From NCBI GenBank assembly GCA_016218715.1, contig JACRDG010000068.1, positions 58,985 through 122,984 on the forward strand: 64,000 nt of DNA, read 5' to 3'. The notes below the pieces were generated by a model. That model was not told the origin of the DNA. It worked only from the letters and a program-made list of their open reading frames with translations, and ran no database searches. The stretch's first letter is position 1; every line of letters starts with the position of its first letter. Below, in pieces: positions 23,770 to 32,172 of this stretch. The position numbers and the translations under genes were made by a program. Origin of the DNA: Desulfomonile tiedjei (GTDB lineage Bacteria > Desulfobacterota > Desulfomonilia > Desulfomonilales > Desulfomonilaceae).

Positions 23770-25188
23770 ATGGGCGTTGAACGCGAGGATTTCTCGCACG
23801 GAGCGCTCTCCGAGCTGCAAGTCACCTCGGATGGAGGGAAGCGATCGCGTCGCGATCGAGTCATCGTGTTTACACGCTACCCTGAGCCCGGGAGAACGAA
23901 GACCCGTTTGATTCCGATCCTCGGAGCGGAAGGAGCGGCGAATCTCCAGCGGTCCATGGCGGAACACGCGATTGAGAGGATTCGTCTCGTCTGTCAAGTG
24001 CATCCGGTGGAAGTGGAGGTCCGGTACGAGGGCGGGAGTCTACTGCAGATGAGCGGTTGGCTCGGTCAGGATCTCTCATACCGCGAGCAGCATGCCGGAG
24101 ACCTCGGGACGCGTATGCGTCTGGCTTTCGAGGAGGCTTTCCGGGAAGGTGCTGGACAGGTGATACTCGTGGGGACCGATTGTCCCGGCATCAGCGCAGG
24201 CTTGCTGGAACGCAGCTTTCGCGAGCTGCGGGCCCATGACCTCGTCCTGGGACCGGCAACTGACGGAGGCTACTACCTCATGGGCCTGAAGCGGCTCACG
24301 CCGGAGCTGTTCTCAGGAGTGCCGTGGGGCACGAGCACGGTGCTGGCAACAACTTTGGAACTGGCCCGGAAGTCGAGCCTCTCCACGCACCTCGTCGATG
24401 AACTTACCGACGTGGACCGCGTCGAGGATCTCGAAGTCTGGCAGAGGGAATCTCTGCATCATGCGGAGAACGACGCGCGAGATCGGGGCTGGGCGGACGG
24501 GATATCGGTGATTGTGCCGACCTTGAATGAAGTCGAGCGGTTGGCTTCGACCGTGGCATCCATCGGCACGGCAGACCACACGGAGATCATTGTTGTCGAC
24601 GGTGGCAGCAGCGACGGGACCGCAGATGCAGCACGAGCCCTCGGCTTGCGAGTCATCGAATCTTCGCGGGGTAGGGCCGTGCAGATGAACCTGGGAGCTT
24701 CGGAAGCTCGCGGAGCGATCCTGCTCTTTCTCCATTCGGACACAAGCCTCCCGAAGGACTGGGCGGATCACGTGCGCACATTACTCGCCCGGCCCAGGAC
24801 TGCCGCAGGAGCGTTCGCACTCCGACTGGACGGACGCATGCGCGGACTGAGAAGCATCGAGAGACTGGCCAACTTCAGGTCCGAGAGGTTACAATTACCG
24901 TATGGCGACCAGGGGATCTTCCTGAGAGCGGACACGTTCCGTAGTGCCGGAGGATTCCCCGAGCTGCCGATTATGGAGGACTTTGTGTTCATGCGGAATC
25001 TCAGGCGTTTAGGCCGCATACGCATTGCGCAGGCCGCCGTGCTTACGTCCGCAAGGCGCTGGCAGAGTCGGGGAGTCTGGAGAAACACGCTCTTGAATCA
25101 GGCGATCGTCTTAGGTTACATGCTTGGCGTGCCGCCCGCCGTTCTCGCGAGACTCGCGGGGAGAGATGGCCGAGGACTGGCACCATGA
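23770..25188 (+). CDS. Fused DUF2064 / family-2 glycosyltransferase (arsenosugar-type)
   Basis: A 472-residue two-domain protein. Residues about 28-225 match the DUF2064 (TIGR04282-like) nucleotidyl/glycosyltransferase domain: 'VIVFTRYPEPGRTKTRLIP', 'ILVGTDCPGIS' and 'GPATDGGYYLMGLKR'. Residues about 238-465 are a GT2 domain of the TIGR04283 type: 'ISVIVPTLNEVERLASTVAS', 'IVVDGGSSDGTADAARALG', 'FLHSDTSLP' and 'LPYGDQGIFLR'. These two families are usually separate neighbouring genes named for arsenosugar synthesis, so fusion supports joint action. No arsM-like methyltransferase or radical SAM arsS is in the window, so the arsenosugar role is not secured. The epimerase gene follows after 91 bases on the same strand. 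Confidence 0.82.
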   Translation: MGVEREDFSHGALSELQVTSDGGKRSRRDRVIVFTRYPEPGRTKTRLIPILGAEGAANLQRSMAEHAIERIRLVCQVHPVEVEVRYEGGSLLQMSGWLGQDLSYREQHAGDLGTRMRLAFEEAFREGAGQVILVGTDCPGISAGLLERSFRELRAHDLVLGPATDGGYYLMGLKRLTPELFSGVPWGTSTVLATTLELARKSSLSTHLVDELTDVDRVEDLEVWQRESLHHAENDARDRGWADGISVIVPTLNEVERLASTVASIGTADHTEIIVVDGGSSDGTADAARALGLRVIESSRGRAVQMNLGASEARGAILLFLHSDTSLPKDWADHVRTLLARPRTAAGAFALRLDGRMRGLRSIERLANFRSERLQLPYGDQGIFLRADTFRSAGGFPELPIMEDFVFMRNLRRLGRIRIAQAAVLTSARRWQSRGVWRNTLLNQAIVLGYMLGVPPAVLARLAGRDGRGLAP

Positions 25189-25279
25189 ACCACTCCGTTG
25201 GGAAGGGAAGCAGTTTCCGGATTCGGGCCGAGTCCAGGGCTGGCCGGCCTCCCGATTCGACTCCCGCAAGGTTTGGAGG

Positions 25280-26263
25280 ATGAAAGCTCTCGTTACAGGC
25301 GCGACCGGCTTCATTGGGAGCCACATGGCGGAACTGCTCCTGGCCGATGGATGGGACGTGGTATGTCCCGTCAGGAACATGGGGACTCATGGCCATGTCG
25401 AGGGGCTGCCCGTGTGCTGCGTCCCGGTGAGCGAACTGGAAGCACAATTGCGGAAACAGGGCCCTGTCGATTACGTGTTTCACATCGCGGGCGCCACCAG
25501 GGCCACCACCTATCAGGGGTACCGAGCGGCCAACGTCGAGATGACCCGTTCGCTCCTGGAGCTTTTTGCCCGCGACCCGTGGAAGCATGTGCTGAAGCGG
25601 TTCATTCTGGTCAGCTCGCAGGCCGCTGCCGGACCGTCTGACGAACAGGGAACTCCGGTGACTGAAGCGGATCCGCCGTCACCGTTGTCGTTGTACGGCC
25701 GGTCCAAGCTGGAAGCGGAAGAAGTGGCACTCTCCTTCCGGGGTCGATTGCCGGTAACGATCGTTCGGCCCTCTACCGTGTTTGGCCCGCGGGACCGGGA
25801 CGTACTCGGCGTCTTCAAGGCCGCTCGGTTGCGCCTGGCCCCTTATATTTCCGGACCGGCGAGGCGGGTGAGCATAATATACGTGGAAGACCTGACGCAC
25901 GGGATACTGGTGGCCGCTCTCTCGGCCAGGGCCGAGGGACGGACCTACTTTCTGGCCAATTCCGATCCAGTGGTGTGGAGGGAGTTCGCCCTCGACGTGG
26001 CACGCGTTATGGGATGCAAAGCGCTTGCGCTGCCGGTGCCGCTCTCTGCCATGAAGGTAGCCACGATCGTGGGCGAGATTGCCGGGAGGCTCACCGGCTC
26101 AGCCAAGCTCCTCAGGCCTGAGAAGCTCGAGGAAATGCGGCAACTGGCGTGGATCTGCTCCGCGGACAGGGCCTTCCGGGAGCTGAACTGGAAAGCCTGC
26201 ACGCCCCTGGATCAGGCTATCGCGAAGACCTCGCGCTGGTACAAGACACACGGATGGGTGTGA
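25280..26263 (+). CDS. NAD-dependent epimerase/dehydratase (extended SDR)
   Basis: A 327-residue extended short-chain dehydrogenase. 'MKALVTGATGFIGSHMAELL' is the NAD-binding GxxGxxG at residues 7-13. The catalytic triad region is 'FILVSSQAAAGPSDEQG' and 'SLYGRSKLEAE' (YxxxK). Substrate-region motifs include 'TIVRPSTVFGPRDRDVL' and 'VSIIYVEDLTHGILVA'. The start is ATG 25280 with GGAGG directly before it (TTTGGAGGATG). Enzymes of this type act on NDP-sugars or on sterol- and dihydroflavonol-like ketones; the substrate here is unknown. It sits in the same direction as the fused glycosyltransferase and probably shares its transcript. Confidence 0.82.
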   Translation: MKALVTGATGFIGSHMAELLLADGWDVVCPVRNMGTHGHVEGLPVCCVPVSELEAQLRKQGPVDYVFHIAGATRATTYQGYRAANVEMTRSLLELFARDPWKHVLKRFILVSSQAAAGPSDEQGTPVTEADPPSPLSLYGRSKLEAEEVALSFRGRLPVTIVRPSTVFGPRDRDVLGVFKAARLRLAPYISGPARRVSIIYVEDLTHGILVAALSARAEGRTYFLANSDPVVWREFALDVARVMGCKALALPVPLSAMKVATIVGEIAGRLTGSAKLLRPEKLEEMRQLAWICSADRAFRELNWKACTPLDQAIAKTSRWYKTHGWV

Positions 26264-26310
26264 TACTGAGTACACCATTTCAGAAGTTCGGTCGCGGATT
26301 TTAGGTTTCT

Positions 26311-26395
26311 TGGTGGGACAGGCACCTTGCCTGTCACTTCTTAATGGACCGGCAAGATGCCGGCCCCACTGAACAGCCAAGAGCAGAGCCTCCAA
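26311..26395. repeat. Dispersed palindromic repeat, family B, copy 6 (double)
   Basis: TGGTGGGACAGGCACCTTGC then CTGTC, next ACCGGCAAGATGCCGGCCCC followed by ACTGAACAGCCAAGAG. It is the best two-hairpin copy, with the extension sequence in inverse orientation to copies 2 and 4. It sits between convergent genes. Confidence 0.8.
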
Positions 26396-26426
26396 GCGAG
26401 ACCGTATTTATGAAAACGGTCTAGTA

Positions 26427-26669
26427 TCACTCTATTGGGATGCGGGCAGATTCGCGGGTTTCGGCAGAGCGGCGGGAGTCATTCGTCGCAGTGCCGAAGA
26501 AGACGGCAGAAAATCCTTTTTGGAACTCGTCGCACCCTTTGCGAAAATGGAGGAGCCCACTCATAAGGTCGGGAGATTTGGGGCGCAGTTCCCTGAATGC
26601 CAGACTGAGCCCGGCCGCGGTCAGGAGGGCCATCCCCGCGACCCTGGTCATAAGCCAGAACGGATTCAT
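26427..26669 (-). CDS. Small single-pass membrane protein coupled to the ArsA-type ATPase
   Basis: An 80-residue hypothetical protein that begins 'MNPFWLMTRVAGMALLTAAG'. Residues about 5-25 form one hydrophobic segment; the rest is charged ('ATNDSRRSAETRESARIPIE' at the end). Its ATG shares one base with the TGA of the upstream ATPase gene (TGATG), and GGAGG in the last ATPase codons is well placed as its ribosome site, which supports real translation. I recognise no family. Coupling suggests it works with, or anchors, the ATPase; that is inference. Confidence 0.6.
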   Translation of the reverse strand: MNPFWLMTRVAGMALLTAAGLSLAFRELRPKSPDLMSGLLHFRKGCDEFQKGFSAVFFGTATNDSRRSAETRESARIPIE

Positions 26670-27886
26670 CAATTGCCTCCTGAAGACGTTGATCCGGGAA
26701 AGGTAACACAGAGGAGATCATCCTTCAACTTTGCTTTCCCGGGCTTGCGGTTGAAGAGCGCCCGTGGGAGAAAGACGTGGCGCTTGAAAGACCCGATGCG
26801 CACTACCAGGTCTTCTTCCTCCTTGAATAGATCTACATAGTCCTTCGTGACGAAGGGGAGCTTCATGGTAAGAACGTAGTCACCGTTCTGCTGCTCGATG
26901 CGGTAGAGCGTGTCCTGATGAAAGGTCTCGGACGGATCTGCATCGCCGTACACCATGGTTGCGACCTCACCCAACCTGTCCAACCCGATGACTTCGTCTC
27001 TCAGGATGTCTACCGTGCGGATCGGGATGGGATCGAAGATCTGCCTGATCTGTTCGAGTCCGCGCTTTTGAGTGGAAATCCAGTCCTTGAAGTACCCATC
27101 CTCCAGGTTCTCGGGGAAGAGCCGGTTCACTACGATCGCGTCCACCACCAGCCCGTAGAGACAGAAGTACATGAACGCCCGCTGAGTCTCCCTTACGACC
27201 ATCTTTTCCGCGTTGGTCACTAGGCGCACGGTGGTCACGGAGCGGTTGAGCAATACTTGGTCCACGCCATCCAGCTTGACAAAGAGATCCTTTATCGCCG
27301 CGAAGTAGCTGTCTTCCGGAATCGGGATATCGGTGAGCTTCTTGGCTATAGGCCGTGCGACCTTCATCAAGTTTCGTTCCAGAGAAAAGACTTTCTTGAT
27401 GTACCATTCGAGAGTAGAGGGCATGCCTATGAAACGGAGCGATTCGCCGGTCGGCGCACAGTCGATGACGATCACGTCGTAGGTCTTCTCCCGAAAGTAC
27501 TGGTTGATGTAGAGCAGGCTGATCACATCTTCCATGCCGGGGATGATTGCCAGTTCGTCCGCGAGGACCTCGGTCACGCCCGCGGAACCGAACAGCGCGG
27601 CAATATACTTTGAGACTTCGCCCCAGTGGCGATCCAGCTCTTCCTGGATGTCCACCTCCTGAAGCCACAGCCTCTCACACACTTGCCGAGGCTTGCCACG
27701 GTTACGGTCGTGGAGGTCCGTATTCAAATCGAATCCGTCGGAAAGGCTGTGCGCGATGTCAACGGATATGACGATGGTTTTCAAACCCCGCTGCGCGCAT
27801 CGGAGCGCGGTCGCGGCTGCCACGGTGGTCTTGCCCACCCCGCCTTTTCCAGAGAATATGATGATGCGCGGTGTCTGCTTGTGCAA
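26669..27886 (-). CDS. ArsA/Get3-type anion-transporting ATPase with a crystallin-like C-terminal domain
   Basis: A 405-residue P-loop ATPase. Walker A is 'IIFSGKGGVGKTTVAAATAL' (deviant KGGVGKTT), followed by 'VISVDIAHSLSDGFD' and 'VIVIDCAPTGESLRFIGMP', both ArsA/Get3 hallmarks. From about residue 310 a beta-rich region ('GDYVLTMKLPFVTKDYVDLF' and 'LPRALFNRKPGKAKLKDDLL') fits the HSP20-like domain attached to many bacterial ArsA proteins. The three cysteines that bind arsenite in ArsA are not obvious, and no arsB, arsR or arsD is nearby, so arsenic export is doubtful; a membrane-protein or metabolite role is possible. The downstream 80-residue membrane protein is translationally coupled. Confidence 0.82.
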   Translation of the reverse strand: MHKQTPRIIIFSGKGGVGKTTVAAATALRCAQRGLKTIVISVDIAHSLSDGFDLNTDLHDRNRGKPRQVCERLWLQEVDIQEELDRHWGEVSKYIAALFGSAGVTEVLADELAIIPGMEDVISLLYINQYFREKTYDVIVIDCAPTGESLRFIGMPSTLEWYIKKVFSLERNLMKVARPIAKKLTDIPIPEDSYFAAIKDLFVKLDGVDQVLLNRSVTTVRLVTNAEKMVVRETQRAFMYFCLYGLVVDAIVVNRLFPENLEDGYFKDWISTQKRGLEQIRQIFDPIPIRTVDILRDEVIGLDRLGEVATMVYGDADPSETFHQDTLYRIEQQNGDYVLTMKLPFVTKDYVDLFKEEEDLVVRIGSFKRHVFLPRALFNRKPGKAKLKDDLLCVTFPGSTSSGGN

Positions 27887-27940
27887 GGGGTCCTCCCTAT
27901 TGGGGCCTGCCAGACGTCCGGAACTGCCGCGTCTATCGCT

Positions 27941-28156
27941 TCAGGTCAACTGGCCGGTCATGTATTTCTTCCCGCGACTGTACGCTGTGTACGATGCTAT
28001 CAGGTGGCAAATCCAACCCAGCAGACCGCCCGTTCCTATCCAGAAGCCGGGGGTGACGATGAGCCAGAAGATCCCTCTCAGGAAGTCTCCGTTGTAGATC
28101 TGTCCCACGCCGGGAATCACCAAGCTGCACACCGCCGCCAAACCTGCCTGAGTCAC
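27941..28156 (-). CDS. TM2-like small membrane protein
   Basis: A 71-residue protein with the pattern 'AAVCSLVIPGVGQIYNGDFL', then 'RGIFWLIVTPGFWIGTGGLL' and 'GWICHLIASYTAY', that is, two hydrophobic hairpin helices with the GxGQ(I)YNG turn of TM2-domain relatives. I place the start at GTG 28156 behind GAGGAGAGG. The frame stays open to 28348, but that upstream stretch is translated repeat family A copy 3, not protein. Function is unknown. It follows the ATPase-side genes on the same strand order but has its own gap. Confidence 0.65.
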   Translation of the reverse strand: MTQAGLAAVCSLVIPGVGQIYNGDFLRGIFWLIVTPGFWIGTGGLLGWICHLIASYTAYSRGKKYMTGQLT

Positions 28157-28234
28157 TGCCCTCTCCTCGCACTCTTCCAGTTTTCCTCGCCATCGGCGAA
28201 GCTGGAGTCGTGCCCTACCGACTCGTACCTCGTT

Positions 28235-28306
28235 GCATTCAAAAGAGTAATCTGTGAACCACCGTTTGGAAAGAAGGGCTCTCCCCACATTACTCGTTTG
28301 AAAGCG
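28235..28306. repeat. Dispersed palindromic repeat, family A, copy 3 (degenerate)
   Basis: Outer flanks GCATTCAAAAGAGTAATCTG and CATTACTCGTTTGAAAGC match the other copies; the inner GGGGGGAACTTC arms have decayed. It lies between the TM2-like gene and the pterin-binding gene. Confidence 0.65.
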
Positions 28307-28360
28307 ACCGGGGATCAGCGTTCGAGCGCGTTCCACGGTCTGAATCATACCAGCATCGTA

Positions 28361-29179
28361 TCAGGATTCAAGCGGTGCGGTCATGCGGCGGACGCGGAGG
28401 AATGCTTCCACAAGTTCGGGCCTCAGCGCGTTTGCCAGGAGGACGTTCAGGCCCGCGCCGGCAAGGAGGTGCATACAGGCCTCTTCCATATCCCACGGAT
28501 ACCGGCCGGGGTGGCCGCTGCGAAGGTTGGAAAGTCCGGCCATGGTCTGGCCCGGCTCCTGGAAAACCGCTCCTGCGGAAATCAGGCGGACGGTCTTAAC
28601 TGCCTCACCAACTCTGAACAAGGCATCGTCCCAGCTCAGGTTCGGAAGCACGGGATCGAAGATCAGGTCATCGTCGCTCAGTCCGGCCGAAAGCGCATGT
28701 TCTCTCAATTCGATGGCAAGGGCGAGCTTTTCTTCAACGGTAGGGGGTGGATAGGAGCGCTCGTCCATCAAGAGCAGGACCAGCGGCGTGTGATGTTCCG
28801 CGGCCAAGGGCAGGATCTCTTGCAGTTTGTGTTCTTCGAGGGAAAGAGCGTTAAGAATCGGTTTGTTGCGGCTGGCTGAAAGGCCCTTGGCGAGCACCCT
28901 CGGATTGGGGCTGTCGAGAATCAGCCGCGCGCTAACGGTACTCTGAACCGCGTCCACGAGGAATGCCATCCGATCTTCGTTCCGGCGAGACAGATACCCA
29001 GGATTCAGATCGATGAACTCCGCTCCGTTTGCCTCACATTGCCGGGCCAATTCTCGTATCGGTTCGGGATCCAGCCGCCGCAGCGCGTCCGCTACGATGG
29101 GGTTGAGCGCGTGAATGTTGTCCGCGGCCAAGAACACGGTCTCTGCCTGTCTGGGCTGCAAGTGGAGCAGTCCGCCCAC
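28361..29179 (-). CDS. Pterin-binding (MeTr/DHPS-like) family protein
   Basis: A 272-residue TIM-barrel protein that resembles methyltetrahydrofolate:corrinoid methyltransferases and dihydropteroate synthase. Visible motifs are 'NGAEFIDLNPGYLSRRNEDR', 'ARLILDSPNPRVLAKGL', 'KPILNALSLEEHKLQEILPL', 'TPLVLLLMDE' and 'LIFDPVLPN'. In relatives these give the pterin-binding Asp/Asn residues (D in LDSPNP, N in LNALS). No corrinoid protein or CODH/ACS gene is in the window, so the methyl donor or acceptor is unknown. The start is GTG 29179 and lacks a clear ribosome site, so the true N-terminus is uncertain. It sits 41 bases after the phosphodiester-glycosidase-like gene on the same strand. Confidence 0.7.
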   Translation of the reverse strand: MGGLLHLQPRQAETVFLAADNIHALNPIVADALRRLDPEPIRELARQCEANGAEFIDLNPGYLSRRNEDRMAFLVDAVQSTVSARLILDSPNPRVLAKGLSASRNKPILNALSLEEHKLQEILPLAAEHHTPLVLLLMDERSYPPPTVEEKLALAIELREHALSAGLSDDDLIFDPVLPNLSWDDALFRVGEAVKTVRLISAGAVFQEPGQTMAGLSNLRSGHPGRYPWDMEEACMHLLAGAGLNVLLANALRPELVEAFLRVRRMTAPLES

Positions 29180-29220
29180 TATTCAAGGATCGGCCGCGAG
29201 AAATCGAGAATCACCAGCGT

Positions 29221-30408
29221 CTATTTCTCGTAAAACGCGAAGAAGTCCTTGGCGTAGCCCTGATCGTAGCGCTTCATGGTGTACTGCAACTGCTCCGGAG
29301 AGAGCTTGTCCCGCTGAATGATCTTGTCCTTCTGGTCCCGGAAATAGAAATTGCATACGATGTTGTGCTTGTTCGCGTCGCCGTGGATCGCTCGCTTGCA
29401 TCCAGCGAGCACCAGCGCCCTCGCGAGGTCCTTCGTGCTCACGTGATGTCCCATGACAAAGACAAGGTTTCCGTCGTCCCGGACGCCGAACGCAGTCCGG
29501 TTGGCAAGGAACCAGAACTTGTTGGACATGGTGCTCCGGCCGCTATCGTCGACCAGGAAACCGCCGAGCCCGATCTCCGCATCGGTCACTTTGCCGTTCT
29601 TGACGATTTGCTCTACCACAGCGCCGTTCTTGACGATGAGGTGCCGCAGTTGCCGAGCGTCTTTGACAAGGTTCAGCGGGATGTCCTTGGACCACTCGAC
29701 GATATCGACGGAATCATCCTGGTAGATGACCATCGTCGCCATGCCTGGCACCATGGGATAGATCACCTGGCCCCTGAATATCGCGCCGGCTCCTCTTGAG
29801 TGCTGTTGCATCCACATCGCGTTGGTGATCGCGACGATCTTCGACAAATCCTCCCAACCCGGTGAGTGGGAGATCAGATAGATGCCGGGTTCCGTCTCGC
29901 CGATGAAGAAGCGCGGCTTGAGACGGTTCATGTCGAAGAGGGCCATATGCACGACGGAATTGGGGAATTCCGCGCTGGGCCGGTACACGGTCTTGTAGAA
30001 AAGCGGTCGGCCATCCGCGGCCTGAGGCATTCCGTCTGAACGCCAGACCCCTTCTCCCTCAAGCTGGGGAGATGTGTAAAGCGGTCGAATGTCGGGGGGT
30101 TTCTGAATGAAGGGATCCGGGTTCCCCTCGGCGGGTCGCGGTTCCGGCACGGCGACCGTCGATTCGAATTGCTTCTGAAGATCCTCGGTCTTCTCGTCGG
30201 GCAAAGCCCTGGTGAACACGCTTTCCAGCCAGGCGGGGAGGAACGATTCTTCCGGCGCGTTGGTGTTTTGCTCGTGCTCGGCAGACCCGCTGCTCAGCCG
30301 AGCATGCCTCTCCCCCGACCCCTGGACCTGTTCACCAAAGGCCGGAGCGGTCAAGAATAGCGTTACAACCAGCGGAACTACCCATATCCGTGCAATCCTG
30401 TCAGTCAT
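29221..30408 (-). CDS. Exported phosphodiester glycosidase-like (NAGPA domain) protein
   Basis: A 395-residue exported protein. The signal peptide is 'MTDRIARIWVVPLVVTLFLT', cut near 'APAFG'. A charged linker (about 30-140) precedes the conserved part: 'VAITNAMWMQQHSRGAGAIF', 'NRTAFGVRDDGNLVFVMG' and 'LARALVLAGCKRAIHGDANK'. This matches the layout of the phosphodiester glycosidase (N-acetylglucosamine-1-phosphodiester glucosaminidase-like) family, where the 'RTAFG' segment and the late Asp are conserved. It may act on cell-surface sugar phosphodiesters, but the match is by pattern only. ATG 30408 with GGAG upstream gives a clean signal peptide; the frame to 30549 is rejected. Confidence 0.65.
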   Translation of the reverse strand: MTDRIARIWVVPLVVTLFLTAPAFGEQVQGSGERHARLSSGSAEHEQNTNAPEESFLPAWLESVFTRALPDEKTEDLQKQFESTVAVPEPRPAEGNPDPFIQKPPDIRPLYTSPQLEGEGVWRSDGMPQAADGRPLFYKTVYRPSAEFPNSVVHMALFDMNRLKPRFFIGETEPGIYLISHSPGWEDLSKIVAITNAMWMQQHSRGAGAIFRGQVIYPMVPGMATMVIYQDDSVDIVEWSKDIPLNLVKDARQLRHLIVKNGAVVEQIVKNGKVTDAEIGLGGFLVDDSGRSTMSNKFWFLANRTAFGVRDDGNLVFVMGHHVSTKDLARALVLAGCKRAIHGDANKHNIVCNFYFRDQKDKIIQRDKLSPEQLQYTMKRYDQGYAKDFFAFYEK

Positions 30409-30874
30409 TTCACTCCATCTCGCACAAAAGATTCGGTGACTTGTAAACCTTGGGGTTGCCTGCAGGAGTGGCCTGGTTTTCCGACTGGAAGGCTTTGAGA
30501 CGATCGGGGGAAACCGGAGCAGCCCCCCCCAGGGGAGCGGCGCCCTCAATCGTTTGACTCGGCCTGTGGCATAGCGTCGGCCCTAGTGGGAATCGACGAA
30601 GCGACACGACCAATCGGCTCCTGAACCTTTGCCCGGAAACATAGCCCACATTGAGCAGGCAAATACTCTCATCGAAAAAAAAGCCCTTGTAACTTATAGA
30701 TAATACCAAATGTTCCCAAGAAGTTCAAGCCTTCTCCGCGGACCGCGCGCAAACACCAGCGCTGCAGCCTGCAAGTGCCCGAAGCATAAAGACAAAAGAC
30801 CAATTGTCAAGGTTTTTGGGGTGAAATTTTTCTTCTAGACGCTATCCCCCCATGAACCCAGTTTCAGGGAACTC
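30409..30874. other. Intergenic region between two minus-strand genes
   Basis: AT-rich patches occur (a run of eight A at about 30676-30683, and GAAATTTTTCTTCTAG near 30823), which may hold the promoter of the glycosidase-like gene. No gene, tRNA or named riboswitch was recognised. Confidence 0.4.
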
Positions 30875-31441
30875 TCAGAGTGAGTCCAAAAGAGAAGGCA
30901 CTTCATCGGGTGTGAAATCGAGGTGGTGGAAGATCCGCGTTTCCAGCCGCATGGTTTCCTCTTTCATGCTCAGAAGCCTCGACACCGCACCCGAAGACTT
31001 ACCGTACGTTTCGCACAGATATTCGAACCGTTCTTCCAGGCTCACCACCTTGTCGTGAACGACCCTCTTGTCAGCGTAGAACAGCACGTGCTCCTCACGG
31101 ATCGGGTCGCTGGGGCGCCCCCTCAGCACCACGTGCTGGACCACGATGCGCGCTACCTCGGGTAGGCCTGCCTCCTCGAGCATCTGTTCGCCACGAACAT
31201 CGTGATAATGAGTGCCGTCGAGGAGGCACGGATACTTCCCAATGTCGTGGAGGAGACACGAAGCCCTGATAAGCTCCATGTCCACGGGAACTTGATTCTG
31301 GAGCAGGCCAGCGCCCAACACTCTGCCGACTTCCCAGACCATTTGGCAATGACGGATGATGTGGACCGGGGTCTCATGCATTTCCAGGAGCGCCAGGCAC
31401 GCTTCCTGGCCGGGGAGCTCGATTGATGCCATTTCTCTCAT
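30875..31441 (-). CDS. HD-domain phosphohydrolase
   Basis: A 188-residue metal-dependent phosphohydrolase of the HD superfamily. Metal ligands are seen as H33 in 'VHIIRHCQMVWEVG', 'CLLHDIGKYPCLLDGTHYHD' (the HD pair) and a later Asp in 'HVLFYADKRVVHDK'. The layout fits small HDIG-type nucleotidases or (p)ppGpp/phosphate hydrolases and is too short for a c-di-GMP HD-GYP. The start may be ATG 31441 or the in-frame ATG 12 bases later (MASIELPG). It is a lone gene, and the substrate is unknown. Confidence 0.78.
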   Translation of the reverse strand: MREMASIELPGQEACLALLEMHETPVHIIRHCQMVWEVGRVLGAGLLQNQVPVDMELIRASCLLHDIGKYPCLLDGTHYHDVRGEQMLEEAGLPEVARIVVQHVVLRGRPSDPIREEHVLFYADKRVVHDKVVSLEERFEYLCETYGKSSGAVSRLLSMKEETMRLETRIFHHLDFTPDEVPSLLDSL

Positions 31442-31744
31442 TTCTGTCGCAGGACGTACATCTCGGTCGGGACACCCGAGTCCGTAACCGTGTCATAATA
31501 TATCAATCAAAGGCGCGATGAAAACCCCTGCAAGCCGCCATTCCGCTTGACCGTTCCGCTCGACGATTGAATTTTGACCGGGGGTGGTGTAACATGAACT
31601 TGCGTTTGCGGGACCAGTCCAGAAGCTGGCGGACGTAGTCGAGGCCTCGGAGACTTCGTGAAGGTGGTTGACCCTCATGAGGATTTGCTGCGTGGTCCGA
31701 AGAAATGACTGGGTCGTAGAATCGGTACAGGGAACGCTCACCTT
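31442..31744. other. Intergenic region
   Basis: Nothing convincing was seen. An open frame on the minus strand (31493-31867) has poor coding character and overlaps the small gene on the plus strand. Confidence 0.35.
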
Positions 31745-32050
31745 ATGCTGCGAGAACACATTAATAGTATCATGGTTCGATGGAACCCAAGAGAGAGACC
31801 CGGCAGTCGGTACGACCCCGATCGCTTTCTCGAGACGCCCGAACAGGCGAGGAAGCTGATCCGTCATCTTGAAGCGGAGCTGGCGAAAGCCCGCGCTGCG
31901 AAAAACAGAGAACTCGCTTCTGAAATGCAGGAAATTCTGGCCAGGGTGGAGAGTCTTTCGCGGAAATTCTTCCGCTGGGAGCTTGCAACGTCGCGAGCGG
32001 TGGATACTGAGGAGTTGAGAGAAATACGGAAACTCCCGATCGGGTTGTGA
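31745..32050 (+). CDS. Small hypothetical helical protein
   Basis: A 101-residue protein of unknown function. It is rich in Glu, Arg and Ala with a likely coiled coil ('LIRHLEAELAKARAAKNREL' onward, about residues 37-75). No membrane segment or motif was recognised. ATG at 31745 or 31772 (MVRWNPRERPGSRYDP) could start it; neither has a good ribosome site. Codon use looks protein-like and the next gene is in the same direction, but confidence that it is expressed is modest. Confidence 0.45.
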   Translation: MLREHINSIMVRWNPRERPGSRYDPDRFLETPEQARKLIRHLEAELAKARAAKNRELASEMQEILARVESLSRKFFRWELATSRAVDTEELREIRKLPIGL

Positions 32051-32172
32051 CCCTCCCGGTGAAGCTTCGATTCAGGGAACGACACTCAGGGGGGCTTCCT
32101 TTCTCGCTCGCCGAATCGGGGGCGGAGCATGCGACGCTGCTCTCGCGGCGGCTGTCTTGAGGAGAGAGAATT

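Noticed and set aside
28157..28348. 64-codon N-terminal extension of the TM2-like protein
   Set aside because: Most of it is translated repeat family A copy 3; the GTG at 28156 has its own ribosome site.
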